Origin: Nonlabens agnitus
GTDB lineage: Bacteria; Bacteroidota; Bacteroidia; Flavobacteriales; Flavobacteriaceae
Length of the DNA: 64,000 nt
Assembly (NCBI RefSeq): GCF_002994045.1
Contig: NZ_MQUC01000003.1
Location: forward strand, 2,394,501 to 2,458,500
Direction of reading: 5' to 3'
Shown: piece after piece, positions 34,783 to 43,052 of the stretch
Layout of the letters: each line of letters begins with the position of its first letter
Numbering within the stretch: position 1 is the first letter of the stretch
Made by a program: the position numbers and the translations under genes
The notes under the pieces: model-generated
The model's input: only the letters and a program-made list of their open reading frames with translations
The model's database searches: none
What the model was told of the DNA's origin: nothing

Positions 34783-34808
34783 AAAAAAGGACGGAAAAAC
34801 CGTCCTTT
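34783..34808 (-). terminator. Terminator between the oxidase subunit genes and the SCO genes
   Basis: AAAGGACGG, a five-base loop, CCGTCCTTT. On the minus strand the hairpin is followed by six T, so it would stop transcripts coming from the COX4 gene. Confidence 0.8.
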
Positions 34809-34830
34809 ATATGTTTGTAATTAGTATCGC

Positions 34831-35235
34831 CTAGAAGTCAAAACTTACAGCGGCGTTCTTATAAACTTCATATATATAATCACCTTCTACCAGTAGGATC
34901 GCTATCAAATAAATGATAAGGAAAACTCCTGTCCAGACAACGGCACGACGCAAGCCGCTTACCTCATCTCTCATGTGCATAAAGTCCCAAGTGATGTAAT
35001 AGGCTTTTACTAAAGTCAGGATGATAAATATCCAATTCAAGTATTTCAAAGCTAAAAATTGACCGTTCAAAAAGTCAGGCTTGATGTATCCTAAAGCTAC
35101 TTCTACCGTGGTCACAATGGAAAGAAATATTAGGACTCCCCAAATTTTCTGCACATTATTCTTAAACTTCAATCTACCTCTAAAGATTGCCAGTTTATGT
35201 TCGTTATGTTCTGCGTGTGATGCGTGATCTGCCAT
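34831..35235 (-). CDS. Cytochrome c oxidase subunit IV family protein
   Basis: The 134-residue protein has three helices (about 30-50, 64-85 and 100-120). The second begins LKYLNWIFIILTLVKAYYITWDFMHMRDE, whose KAYYITWDFMHM block is the signature of the prokaryotic subunit IV in this phylum. The N-terminus is His-rich (DHASHAEHNEHK). It follows the larger COX3 gene and belongs to the same operon. Confidence 0.9.
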   Translation of the reverse strand: MADHASHAEHNEHKLAIFRGRLKFKNNVQKIWGVLIFLSIVTTVEVALGYIKPDFLNGQFLALKYLNWIFIILTLVKAYYITWDFMHMRDEVSGLRRAVVWTGVFLIIYLIAILLVEGDYIYEVYKNAAVSFDF

Positions 35236-35252
35236 CTTGATATCTTAAAAAA

Positions 35253-36251
35253 TTAAACGAGGTAGAAGAATGTAAATACAAATACCCATACAAGGTCTAC
35301 AAAGTGCCAATATAAACCGACCTTTTCTACCATCTCATAGCTACCTCTGCGCTCATAGGTTCCCAACAAAACATTGAAGAAAATAATGAGGTTGAATATA
35401 ACTCCAGAGAAAACGTGGAAGCCGTGAAAGCCTGTGATAAAGAAAAAGAAATCTGCAAACAACGGCGCACCGTATTCGTTTTCGGTCAAATTAGCACCTT
35501 CTACAACACCTACAGCTTGATTTTCTAGTTTGAATTCAGATTCTTCTCTAGATAAAATAGTCTTTTCTGACGCCCCAGTTTCTTCATTTACAATGATTTG
35601 CTGCGTGCGGATCAATAGATCTGGACGTGCGGCAAATCCTTGTTGTACTTCGGCAAGTGTATAGCTGGCATTCTCATATCCAGATGACTCATACCAGATT
35701 CCTTCACTCTTACCATAAGGGGTCACTTCTCTAGGTCCAACACTTACGAACTCTTCGAGAGCTACTCTTTCGCCTTGAGCGTCAACAAACTGAAGAATTT
35801 TTCCTCCTTTTGTTTTTACTGCACCATACTCACCAGCGATGAAGTTTTTCCATTCCCAAGCTTGTGAGCCAACGAAAATCAAACCACCTATAATGGTCAA
35901 TAATAAATAAAAGGCCACTTTCTTACGGTTCATGTGATGTCCTGCATCTACGGCAAGCACCATAGTTACAGACGAACCGATAAGGATAAACGTCATCAAT
36001 GCCACATAGAACATAGGTGCGTCTACACCATGCATGAATGGGAAGTGGTTGAATACCTCATCTGCGATAGGCCATTCCTCGATAAACTTAAATCTGGAAA
36101 AACCATATGCGGCTAGAAATCCAGAAAAGGTAAGTGCATCAGACAGGATGAAGAACCACATCATCATCTTTCCATAACTCGCGTTGAGTGGTCGTGTGCC
36201 GCCACCCCATTTTTGGCCTTCTGTACCAGTAGCAGCTACTGTCGTTTCCAT
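35253..36251 (-). CDS. Cytochrome c oxidase subunit III, long form
   Basis: The 332 residues have the COX3 helices split by an insert of about 110 hydrophilic residues (about 135-245). These lie between the helix ending WEWKNFIAGEYG and the conserved FFFFITGFHGFHVFSG that starts the next helix. The C-terminal GLYWHFVDLVWVFVFTFFYL is the standard end of subunit III. Subunit III stabilises the heme-copper core and lines proton uptake. The insert is usual in flavobacterial members, as far as I recall, and probably faces the periplasm (inference). Confidence 0.9.
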   Translation of the reverse strand: METTVAATGTEGQKWGGGTRPLNASYGKMMMWFFILSDALTFSGFLAAYGFSRFKFIEEWPIADEVFNHFPFMHGVDAPMFYVALMTFILIGSSVTMVLAVDAGHHMNRKKVAFYLLLTIIGGLIFVGSQAWEWKNFIAGEYGAVKTKGGKILQFVDAQGERVALEEFVSVGPREVTPYGKSEGIWYESSGYENASYTLAEVQQGFAARPDLLIRTQQIIVNEETGASEKTILSREESEFKLENQAVGVVEGANLTENEYGAPLFADFFFFITGFHGFHVFSGVIFNLIIFFNVLLGTYERRGSYEMVEKVGLYWHFVDLVWVFVFTFFYLV

Positions 36252-36288
36252 ATCTTCAGATTAGTTGTAATAAGTGGCAAAAATAGGT

Positions 36289-36879
36289 CTAAAAAATATC
36301 TTTAGCAAAAACTAAAAACAATAGTAAATAGATCCAAAGTACATCTACAAAATGCCAAAACATGGATCCCAACTCAAAACCTAACAAGCTCTCACTGGTA
36401 TATTTACCTCTTATGGTCTGGATGGTCATTACCAGTAGGCATATCAATCCAGCTACAATGTGTGCCAGGTGCGCGACTACAATCACATAGATAAAAGACG
36501 CATTTACATTACTTGCCGCGCCTGTAAAGCGGTAACCCATCTCGATAATGGAGTTGAATCCCATGAACTGCATGACCACAAATGTGGTTCCCAGGACAAA
36601 AGTCACGATGGTAAAAATCATCGCAGCACTTTTATTGTCCTTTTTAATGAGATTTTTAGCCAACCACAGGGTCAAGCTACTTAATAAAATTACACCTGTA
36701 CTATAGAAAAACTCCGACGGCATATCAATATCAACCCAGTCTCTTCTACTACTACTTACCACATAAGCACTCGTCAATCCCGCAAACATCATAACAAGAC
36801 TTGCTATGGCAAACCACATCATCTGTTTTTTGGATCGAGCTAACTTTTGCTCAATGGGTAATTCCGTTACGTCTGTCAT
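36289..36879 (-). CDS. Cytochrome c oxidase subunit III, short form
   Basis: The 196 residues form five helices with the subunit III signatures HLAHIVAGLICLLVM and SMFWHFVDVLWIYLLLFLVF. It is the compact CyoC-like form without a hydrophilic insert. It lies between ctaB and the long COX3 gene, and its ATG overlaps the ctaB stop as TAATG. Two subunit III genes in a row are typical of flavobacterial caa3-type clusters. Confidence 0.92.
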   Translation of the reverse strand: MTDVTELPIEQKLARSKKQMMWFAIASLVMMFAGLTSAYVVSSSRRDWVDIDMPSEFFYSTGVILLSSLTLWLAKNLIKKDNKSAAMIFTIVTFVLGTTFVVMQFMGFNSIIEMGYRFTGAASNVNASFIYVIVVAHLAHIVAGLICLLVMTIQTIRGKYTSESLLGFELGSMFWHFVDVLWIYLLLFLVFAKDIF

Positions 36880-37829
36880 TATCTTAAAAATTTATCTACT
36901 ACGTAGATGATCTGTATTAAAGTTATATAGCTCACACTCACCAGCATCAGCTTGCGTGCGACCGCATTAGTTCGTTCTCTAAACAATTTGACCGAATAGT
37001 ATAGAAACCAAAGTCCCAGCAGCAAAATGATCGCTGCACTCCATATCGTCATATATAAAGAACCTGTCACACCAAAGGCTGGTATCAACGATACCGCGAT
37101 GGTCCAGATGGTATATAAAATAATTTGTATCGCCGTTCCACGGTCTGCGCCGCCGGTAGGCAACATTTTAAAACCACCTGCTTTGTAGTCGCTCTCAAGC
37201 ATCCATCCTATCGCCCAGAAGTGCGGAAATTGCCAGAAAAACTGCAACATAAACAAAGTTCCAGGCTCAATGCCGAAGCTGCCGCTCGCAGCCACCCAAC
37301 CCAGCATGTAGGGAATCGCACCAGGAAATGCGCCCACAAAGACACAAAGCGGTGTTCTAGTCTTTAACGGTGTATACACAGCAGCATAAAGAATGATACT
37401 AAGCGCGCCAAAAAATGCCGTAGGCCAATTGATCAAATACAATAAGTAAACGCCCGTAAGCGCCATGGTCAACCCAAAAATCCAGGCATGATTCACAGCG
37501 ATACGACCCGTGGGAATAGGTCGGTTCATGGTGCGTTTCATGAGCGCATCACGATCACGTTCAATGATTTGATTAAAAACATTTGAAGATCCTACTAGAA
37601 AGTAGCCGCCTATACAAAGTAAGACAATCGTCAACCAGTCATAGGTCACGGCGCCTAAAAAGTACCCAGCAATGGAAGAAAACACCACGACTATAGACAA
37701 GCGTGGCTTTGTGATTTCCACATAGTTTGCCAGCATTCCGGGAGATTTCGCTATGGCTTGTGCCTCACTCAAAAGTGTCGTTTTTAAGGGTTTGCAAAGA
37801 TACCCTACAACCACTTTGTAGCAAAGCAA
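36879..37829 (-). CDS. ctaB: Protoheme IX farnesyltransferase
   Basis: A UbiA-type prenyltransferase of 316 residues with about nine helices. First Asp-rich motif: NVFNQIIERDRDALMKRT, where N and D pairs bind Mg-diphosphate. YTPLKTRTPLCVFVGAFPGAIPYMLGW is also diagnostic of heme O synthase. It makes heme O from heme B for the oxidase encoded downstream. The first residues (MLCYKVVVGYLCKPL) are not family-like; a later start is possible, since the conserved part begins near ANYVEITKPRLS at residue 34. Confidence 0.93.
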   Translation of the reverse strand: MLCYKVVVGYLCKPLKTTLLSEAQAIAKSPGMLANYVEITKPRLSIVVVFSSIAGYFLGAVTYDWLTIVLLCIGGYFLVGSSNVFNQIIERDRDALMKRTMNRPIPTGRIAVNHAWIFGLTMALTGVYLLYLINWPTAFFGALSIILYAAVYTPLKTRTPLCVFVGAFPGAIPYMLGWVAASGSFGIEPGTLFMLQFFWQFPHFWAIGWMLESDYKAGGFKMLPTGGADRGTAIQIILYTIWTIAVSLIPAFGVTGSLYMTIWSAAIILLLGLWFLYYSVKLFRERTNAVARKLMLVSVSYITLIQIIYVVDKFLR

Positions 37830-37920
37830 TTAACAGCCTTTCAAAGGTCTTGTTAAAAGATGTTTTCGCTTTCGCGAAAGCGAGGAATGAACAAGCTTAT
37901 TTGCAAGTGACAAGAATGAC
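37830..37920. other. ctaB upstream spacer
   Basis: Short non-coding stretch before the repeat array. It contains palindrome copy 12 and no clear promoter element for ctaB. Confidence 0.5.
37867..37882. repeat. Iterated palindrome copy 12 (intergenic)
   Basis: Perfect 16-mer upstream of ctaB. Confidence 0.95.
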
Positions 37921-38545
37921 GTATTGAAATCGTTCCTTCTCGACTGCCGCTCGAAGCGGCTTACCAAGTGTGAAACTAATGCCTGTAAATTACATCGAAC
38001 GTCAACATTGCAATGATCATGAAACCAGTGTCGAGCGACAGTCGAGACATGGTTCTTGCACAACCCCAGTCACCACCTGTCATCCTGAACTCGTTTCAGG
38101 ATCTCTTAGATGATTGTTACCATGACATCTTCACTCAAGATCCACGAGACGCTGAAATAAATTCAGCGTAACAATTCGTATACTTAATCGAAACGGCTTA
38201 CATGGTGCGAAACAACAATGCCGTTAAACCAGTGTCGAGCGACAGCGTTGCGGTGAGCCTGTCGAAGTGTCGAGACATGGTTCTTGCACTATCTTCATAA
38301 CAAGCAAATCGCTCCTTCTCGACTGCCGCTCGAAGCGGCTTACATTGTGCGAAACTACAATAGTCTTAAACCAGTGTCGAGCGGCAGTCGAGACATGGTT
38401 TTTCCATAAACCCAGTCACTAGCTGTCATCCTGAACTCGTTTCAGGATCTGATACACTATTGTTCCCATGACTCGTTCCACCTAAGATCCGCGAGACGCT
38501 GAAATAAATTCAGCGTGACGGTTCGTTTATTGACTTGAAGCGGCT
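37921..38545. repeat. Composite intergenic repeat array
   Basis: Four sub-elements recur in the same order. A (begins TCCTTCTCGACTGCCGCTCG) is at 37934-37964 and 38313-38343. B (begins AAACCAGTGTCGAGCG) is at 38022-38060, 38226-38288 (with an internal substitution) and 38368-38404. C (TGTCATCCTGAACTCG...TTCAGGATCT) is at 38077-38104 and 38423-38450. D (GAGACGCTGAA...TTCAGCGT) is at 38146-38169 and 38493-38516. C and D are perfect hairpins with stems ATCCTGAA and ACGCTGAA. The array is two full units of roughly 380 bases plus a partial middle one. It resembles REP/BIME-like intergenic repeats. No open frame is convincing here. Confidence 0.88.
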
Positions 38546-38568
38546 GGTGATTTGCGTGACAACACTGG

Positions 38569-41500
38569 TTATCCTACCACAAAATTCACAATCTTACCGG
38601 GAACGATGATGGTCTTGCGTACCACTTTTCCTTCCAACTGCTCTTGGACTTTTTCGTTTTCCAATACCATTTTTTCTAGATCGTCTTTAGAGATGTCAAC
38701 CGGTAGATCCAGCGTGAATTTCATCTTACCGTTAAACGAAATAGGATAGGTCTTACTGCTCTCGACTAAATATTTCTCCTCAAAAACTGGGAACGGCGCC
38801 TTGCTGATGGATTCGTTATGTCCCAACAATGACCATAGTTCCTCGGCAATGTGCGGTGCGTAAGGTGAAACCAGTATCGCTAGTGGTTCCAGCACCTCGC
38901 GGTGGTTGCATTTTTGAGCGGTCAATTCGTTCACTGCGATCATAAAGCTGCTCACGCTGGTATTGAACGAGAAGTTCTCAATATCCTCGCGGGTTTTCTT
39001 GATGGTCTTATGCAGTGTTTTCATGCTGTCTGGCGATGCTTTCTCGTCAGAAACATTAAACCCATTCTCATCATGATAGAGCTTCCACAGTTTTTTCATA
39101 AAACCGTAAACCCCTGTGATTCCTGCCGTGTTCCACGGTTTGGCCTGCTCCAGCGGACCTAAGAACATCTCATACAAACGCAAGGTATCTGCTCCATATT
39201 GATCACAGATGTCGTCTGGGTTCACAACGTTGTATTTGGACTTGGACATTTTTTCTACTTCACCAGAAACTCTAAATGTTCCATCTTTTTCTTTAAGAAA
39301 ATAACCAGAAGCTAATTCTGGTCTAGCCTTATCTAGTTTTTGAAAATTTAATTCATAATCCTTAACTAAGGATATATCAATTCTGACATCGTTGATAGCT
39401 GTTGACAATAAACTCGGATGAATTATCTCATCATCTATTTCTTCAAGAAAGTTTTTGAAGTCTTCTAGTTTATATTTTTCAATGAGCTCGTTGAATGAAG
39501 GGCTGTTACCATTATTATCCATTAACATTTTAAAGCTTACGTAAGCATCTGGTAGCCTAGCAGCCAATTCATTGAAATATTCAATTTGTTTCGAAGAGTA
39601 TCCTGATTTCCCAGCAAAAGCCGTTCTGGCTAGCACGATTTTGGATATAAAATTTCCTTCCCCAAGTATCATCCCTTGATTGATCATCTTTTGGAACGGC
39701 TCGTTGACTGTGACTTTTCCTAAATCGTGCAGCAACTTTACCCAAAATCTACTATACAACAAATGGCCCGTAGCGTGCTCGCTACCGCCTATGTATAGAT
39801 CGACGTTTTGCCAGTATTCCTGTGCTTCTTTAGAGAACATTTCGTTCTCGTTATTGGCATCCATGTACCTAAACATGTACCAAGAACTTCCTGCCCAACC
39901 CGGCATAGTATTCAATTCTAACGGATACACGCAGTCGCGATCGTCATCATTGGAAACCACTTTGTTTTCTTTGGTACACCAGCTCCAAGTGGTCGCACGA
40001 CCAAGTGGTGGCGCACCATCTTCAGTAGGTAGGTATTCGTCAACTTCTGGTAATTCCAGCGGCAAATGCTTGCGGTCGATCATTTGTGGCAAACCGTCCT
40101 TATAATATACTGGGAACGGCTCGCCCCAATAGCGTTGTCTGGAGAACACCGCATCGCGTAATCTATAATTGGTTTTTCCTTTTCCAGCACCGACTTCTTC
40201 CAATTTGTCAATAGCAGCTGCCATCGCACCAGAAGCATAGCTCATTCCGTTAAGGAAATCGCTGTTGGTGAGTTTGGTATCGTCTTTAGCGGCATAAGCT
40301 TCCTCGCTTACATCTACATCTTTGAAAATGTTTTTGATTTCGGGCATTCCGTTTTGACCGGCAAAGAAATTGGCAAACGCATGGTCGCGCTCATCACCAC
40401 ATGGTACGGCCATAACAGCTCCAGTCCCATATCCTGCCAAAACATAATCACCTATCCAGACCGGTATTTTTTCACCGCTTAATGGATGCGTGGCATAAGA
40501 ACCCGTAAATACTCCAGAAATCGTCTTCACATCTGCCATACGCTCGCGCTCTGATCGTGCTGCGGTGGCTTTTTTGTAGGCCTCGACCGCTTCTTTTTGT
40601 TCTGGGGTTGTGATGATGTCAACCAGTTCATGTTCTGGTGCTAGCGTCATAAACGTAACTCCATAAATGGTGTCTGGACGAGTTGTAAATACATCAATTT
40701 TAGCCCCATTGCCTGCGGTATTTCCCCTAAAGGGAAAGTTCCCTTCAAGTTTGAAAGAAACCATGGAACCAATGGATTTTCCAATCCAGTTGCGTTGTAT
40801 TTCTTTGATGGATTCACTCCAGTCCAGGTCTTCCAGGTCGTTCAATAAACGCTCTGCAAACGCACTAATTCTCATCATCCATTGGCGCATTTTCTTGCGC
40901 ACCACAGGATGGCCACCACGCTCGCTCACACCATTGACAATCTCATCATTTGCCAGCACGGTTCCCAGTGCTGGACACCAGTTCACTTCGGTATCAGCCA
41001 GGAATGTCAGGCGATAATCGAGTAGGATTTTTTGTTGCTCCTGATCGGTGTACGAGTTCCATTCGGCAGCTGTGAATTGTTTCAGATCTTCGTCTGTTGC
41101 AGCATTGATGGAGGTTGTTCCGCTTTCGCGAAAGCGAGCTACCAATTCTTCAATAGGACGTGCCTTATTCAAATCGTTATCGTACCAGCTCTCAAACAAC
41201 AGGATAAAAATCTCTTGGGTGTACTTGTAATAGCTGGGATCACTGGTCTTGACCTCGCGCGACCAATCAAAACTGAAACCGATGCGGTCCATCTGCTCGC
41301 GGTATCTCGCAATGTTTTCCTTAGTCGTGATGGCTGGATGCTGTCCGGTCTGGATCGCGTACTGTTCTGCCGGCAAGCCAAAGCTGTCATAACCCATGGG
41401 ATGCAGGACATTGAAGCCTGTGTGGCGCTTGTATCTGGAGACGATGTCACTCGCAATGTAACCCAATGGGTGACCCACGTGCAGTCCAGCGCCACTGGGA

Positions 41501-41625
41501 TATGGGAACATATCCAGCGCATAGAATTTAGGCTTGTCAGAGTGGTTTTGAGCGTGGAACGTGCCGTTTTGAGCCCAATAGTTTTGCCATTTCTTCTCAA
41601 TTTCCTTGTGGTCGTACAGTAGCAT
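38569..41625 (-). CDS. leuS: Leucyl-tRNA synthetase
   Basis: The 1018 residues contain the class I signatures HVGHP (49-53, the HIGH motif) and EKMSKSKYN (KMSKS, near 790), the CP1 editing domain with VTFMTLAPEHEL and AVMAVPCGDERDHAFA, and a C-terminal anticodon-binding part. LeuRS charges tRNA-Leu and edits mischarged products. Residues about 660-785, just before KMSKS, correspond to the variable leucine-specific insert; their DNA (39270-39640) is visibly more AT-rich than the rest of the gene. The iterated palindrome encodes ARFRESGTTS near residue 169. A minus-strand TATTTTTG (41646-41653) is its likely -7 element. Confidence 0.95.
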   Translation of the reverse strand: MLLYDHKEIEKKWQNYWAQNGTFHAQNHSDKPKFYALDMFPYPSGAGLHVGHPLGYIASDIVSRYKRHTGFNVLHPMGYDSFGLPAEQYAIQTGQHPAITTKENIARYREQMDRIGFSFDWSREVKTSDPSYYKYTQEIFILLFESWYDNDLNKARPIEELVARFRESGTTSINAATDEDLKQFTAAEWNSYTDQEQQKILLDYRLTFLADTEVNWCPALGTVLANDEIVNGVSERGGHPVVRKKMRQWMMRISAFAERLLNDLEDLDWSESIKEIQRNWIGKSIGSMVSFKLEGNFPFRGNTAGNGAKIDVFTTRPDTIYGVTFMTLAPEHELVDIITTPEQKEAVEAYKKATAARSERERMADVKTISGVFTGSYATHPLSGEKIPVWIGDYVLAGYGTGAVMAVPCGDERDHAFANFFAGQNGMPEIKNIFKDVDVSEEAYAAKDDTKLTNSDFLNGMSYASGAMAAAIDKLEEVGAGKGKTNYRLRDAVFSRQRYWGEPFPVYYKDGLPQMIDRKHLPLELPEVDEYLPTEDGAPPLGRATTWSWCTKENKVVSNDDDRDCVYPLELNTMPGWAGSSWYMFRYMDANNENEMFSKEAQEYWQNVDLYIGGSEHATGHLLYSRFWVKLLHDLGKVTVNEPFQKMINQGMILGEGNFISKIVLARTAFAGKSGYSSKQIEYFNELAARLPDAYVSFKMLMDNNGNSPSFNELIEKYKLEDFKNFLEEIDDEIIHPSLLSTAINDVRIDISLVKDYELNFQKLDKARPELASGYFLKEKDGTFRVSGEVEKMSKSKYNVVNPDDICDQYGADTLRLYEMFLGPLEQAKPWNTAGITGVYGFMKKLWKLYHDENGFNVSDEKASPDSMKTLHKTIKKTREDIENFSFNTSVSSFMIAVNELTAQKCNHREVLEPLAILVSPYAPHIAEELWSLLGHNESISKAPFPVFEEKYLVESSKTYPISFNGKMKFTLDLPVDISKDDLEKMVLENEKVQEQLEGKVVRKTIIVPGKIVNFVVG
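41121..41136. repeat. Iterated palindrome copy 13 (in leuS)
   Basis: Perfect 16-mer, read as RFRES. Confidence 0.95.
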
Positions 41626-41645
41626 GCGAGTGGTTTTGTAAGGCG

Positions 41646-41653
41646 CAAAAATA
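41646..41653 (-). promoter_or_regulatory. -7 promoter element of leuS
   Basis: On the minus strand TATTTTTG, 20 bases before the ATG. A divergent match for ftsX lies about 60 bases away. Confidence 0.45.
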
Positions 41654-41715
41654 ATCCCTTTGCAACAAGTAGGAAACTTATAGCGTTGTAAACCCAGACA
41701 GCTCGGGAACTTTGT

Positions 41716-41723
41716 TATTTTTG
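41716..41723 (+). promoter_or_regulatory. -7 promoter element of ftsX
   Basis: TATTTTTG, 28 bases before the ATG at 41752. No -33 TTG at the usual distance. Confidence 0.4.
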
Positions 41724-41751
41724 TTCTCTTAATTCATTGCAACAGCGATTT

Positions 41752-42630
41752 ATGGCATCCTCTTCTTCCTATCAAAAACGCCGCTTGTTCAGCTCCTATT
41801 TTTGGGTCGTGATCAGTGTTTTCTTGGTACTTTTTATGTTGGGCCTGCAAGGATTTTTCTTGCTGAATAGCCAGAAGTTGGCCGATTACTTCCGCGAGCA
41901 GGTGCCTATGTCCATCTATTTTAAGGATAGCGCCAAGGATGTAGAGATGCAACAACTGGAGAAATCCCTGCAAATGGCAGACTATACCAAGAGTGCTGTT
42001 TTCGTCAGCAGTGAAGAAGGCGCAAAACAAACCATGGAAGATCTGGGCGAGAATTTTGTGGCAAAACTGGATGGTTTTAACCCTATTCCCAATTCCATCG
42101 ACGTGCGTTTGAACGCTAGCTTTGTGGATGATAGCCAGATCCAACAAATCGCTGATGATCTTGCCGCTAAGGATTTTGTGCAGGAAGTGAGTTATGACAA
42201 GCCGCTGGTTTCTTTGCTTAACGAGAATGTGAAGCGCATCTCTTTCTGGATGTTGATCGTGAGTGGTGTTTTTATTTTTATCGCATTTTTATTAATCAAC
42301 AGCTCCATCAGGTTATCGATTTATGCCAAGCGTTTTACCATCAAAACCATGCAAATGGTAGGTGCGACCAAAGGTTTTATACGCAAACCTTTTATCCTGA
42401 CCAGCATCAAACTGGGCATTATAGGTGCGTTGCTGGCACTGGTAGCGCTGGGCGCCGTGGTCTACTGGATGGATGGTTATGTGCCAGAACTGGAGATTTT
42501 ACAGAACTATAAAATGCTGGCGATCTTGTTTGTGGGCGTTTTGGTTTTTGGTGTATTGATCAGTTTGATCAGTACCTTTTTTGCAACGACCAGATATTTG
42601 AATTTGAGAGCGGATGAGTTGTATTATTGA
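41752..42630 (+). CDS. ftsX: Cell division protein FtsX
   Basis: Starting at the ATG of MASSSSYQKRRLFSSYF gives 292 residues; an in-frame TTG five codons earlier is less likely. It has one N-terminal helix (VVISVFLVLFMLGLQGFFLL), an extracytoplasmic domain (about 55-155, opening DYFREQVPMSIYFKD), then three helices with LLINSSIRLSIYAKRFTIKTMQMVGATKGFIRKPF, the FtsX signature. With FtsE it forms the ABC-like complex that activates peptidoglycan hydrolases at the septum. ftsE is not in the window. The downstream uppP and DUF3098 genes fit an envelope role. Confidence 0.92.
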   Translation: MASSSSYQKRRLFSSYFWVVISVFLVLFMLGLQGFFLLNSQKLADYFREQVPMSIYFKDSAKDVEMQQLEKSLQMADYTKSAVFVSSEEGAKQTMEDLGENFVAKLDGFNPIPNSIDVRLNASFVDDSQIQQIADDLAAKDFVQEVSYDKPLVSLLNENVKRISFWMLIVSGVFIFIAFLLINSSIRLSIYAKRFTIKTMQMVGATKGFIRKPFILTSIKLGIIGALLALVALGAVVYWMDGYVPELEILQNYKMLAILFVGVLVFGVLISLISTFFATTRYLNLRADELYY

Positions 42631-42714
42631 CCACTCTTGAGAATAGGAAGCAAGACCGCTGCGCTGCAAGAATATGGAGCATAGACCTATTATTGAAGTG
42701 TGGTGTGGATATAT

Positions 42715-42750
42715 CGCTTTCCTGTCTGCCGACAGGCAGGCGCGAAAGCG
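42715..42750. repeat. Iterated palindrome copy 14, split by a second palindrome
   Basis: CGCTTT (42715-42720), then the 20-base palindrome CCTGTCTGCCGACAGGCAGG with one mismatched pair (42721-42740), then CGCGAAAGCG (42741-42750). Removing the inner 20 bases restores a perfect 16-mer. It lies between ftsX and the DUF3098 gene. Confidence 0.92.
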
Positions 42751-42767
42751 GAATTTTAAAAAGCATT

Positions 42768-43052
42768 ATGAGTAAAAAAGTCAAAAAGAACGAACCTGTC
42801 CAAAACAACGAGCCTGATTATGTCAAGCCGGTTTTTGGTTTTGTGTTCAAGAAGAAAAATTACACATGGATGATCATAGGTCTTGCCGTGATCGCGCTTG
42901 GATTTATATTAATGATAGGCGGTGGCAGTGATGATCCTGCTGTTTTCAATCCAGGTATCTTTCACTGGCGACGTATACGACTGGCGCCAGCGCTAGTGAT
43001 TATTGGGTTTGGGATACAAGTTTATGCGATCCTTTTAGATCCTGACAAATAA
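42768..43052 (+). CDS. DUF3098 family membrane protein
   Basis: From the ATG of MSKKVKKNEPVQNNEP the protein has 94 residues; the frame is open upstream to 42627 but that part is the interrupted palindrome and has no homology. Two helices: WMIIGLAVIALGFILMIGG and RIRLAPALVIIGFGIQVYAILL. DUF3098 proteins sit between ftsX and uppP in many Bacteroidota. Function unknown. Its stop overlaps the uppP ATG as TAATG. Confidence 0.88.
   Translation: MSKKVKKNEPVQNNEPDYVKPVFGFVFKKKNYTWMIIGLAVIALGFILMIGGGSDDPAVFNPGIFHWRRIRLAPALVIIGFGIQVYAILLDPDK

Noticed and set aside
37921..38545. CRISPR array
   Set aside because: The repeated elements differ in sequence and spacing, there are no uniform repeats with unique spacers, and no cas genes are nearby.
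41032..41622. 196-codon open frame on the plus strand
   Set aside because: Antisense to the leuS 5' part, which has unmistakable class I synthetase motifs.
42627..42767. N-terminal extension of the DUF3098 protein
   Set aside because: The 47 extra codons translate the interrupted palindrome and spacer and match nothing in the family; the ATG at 42768 gives the expected start.
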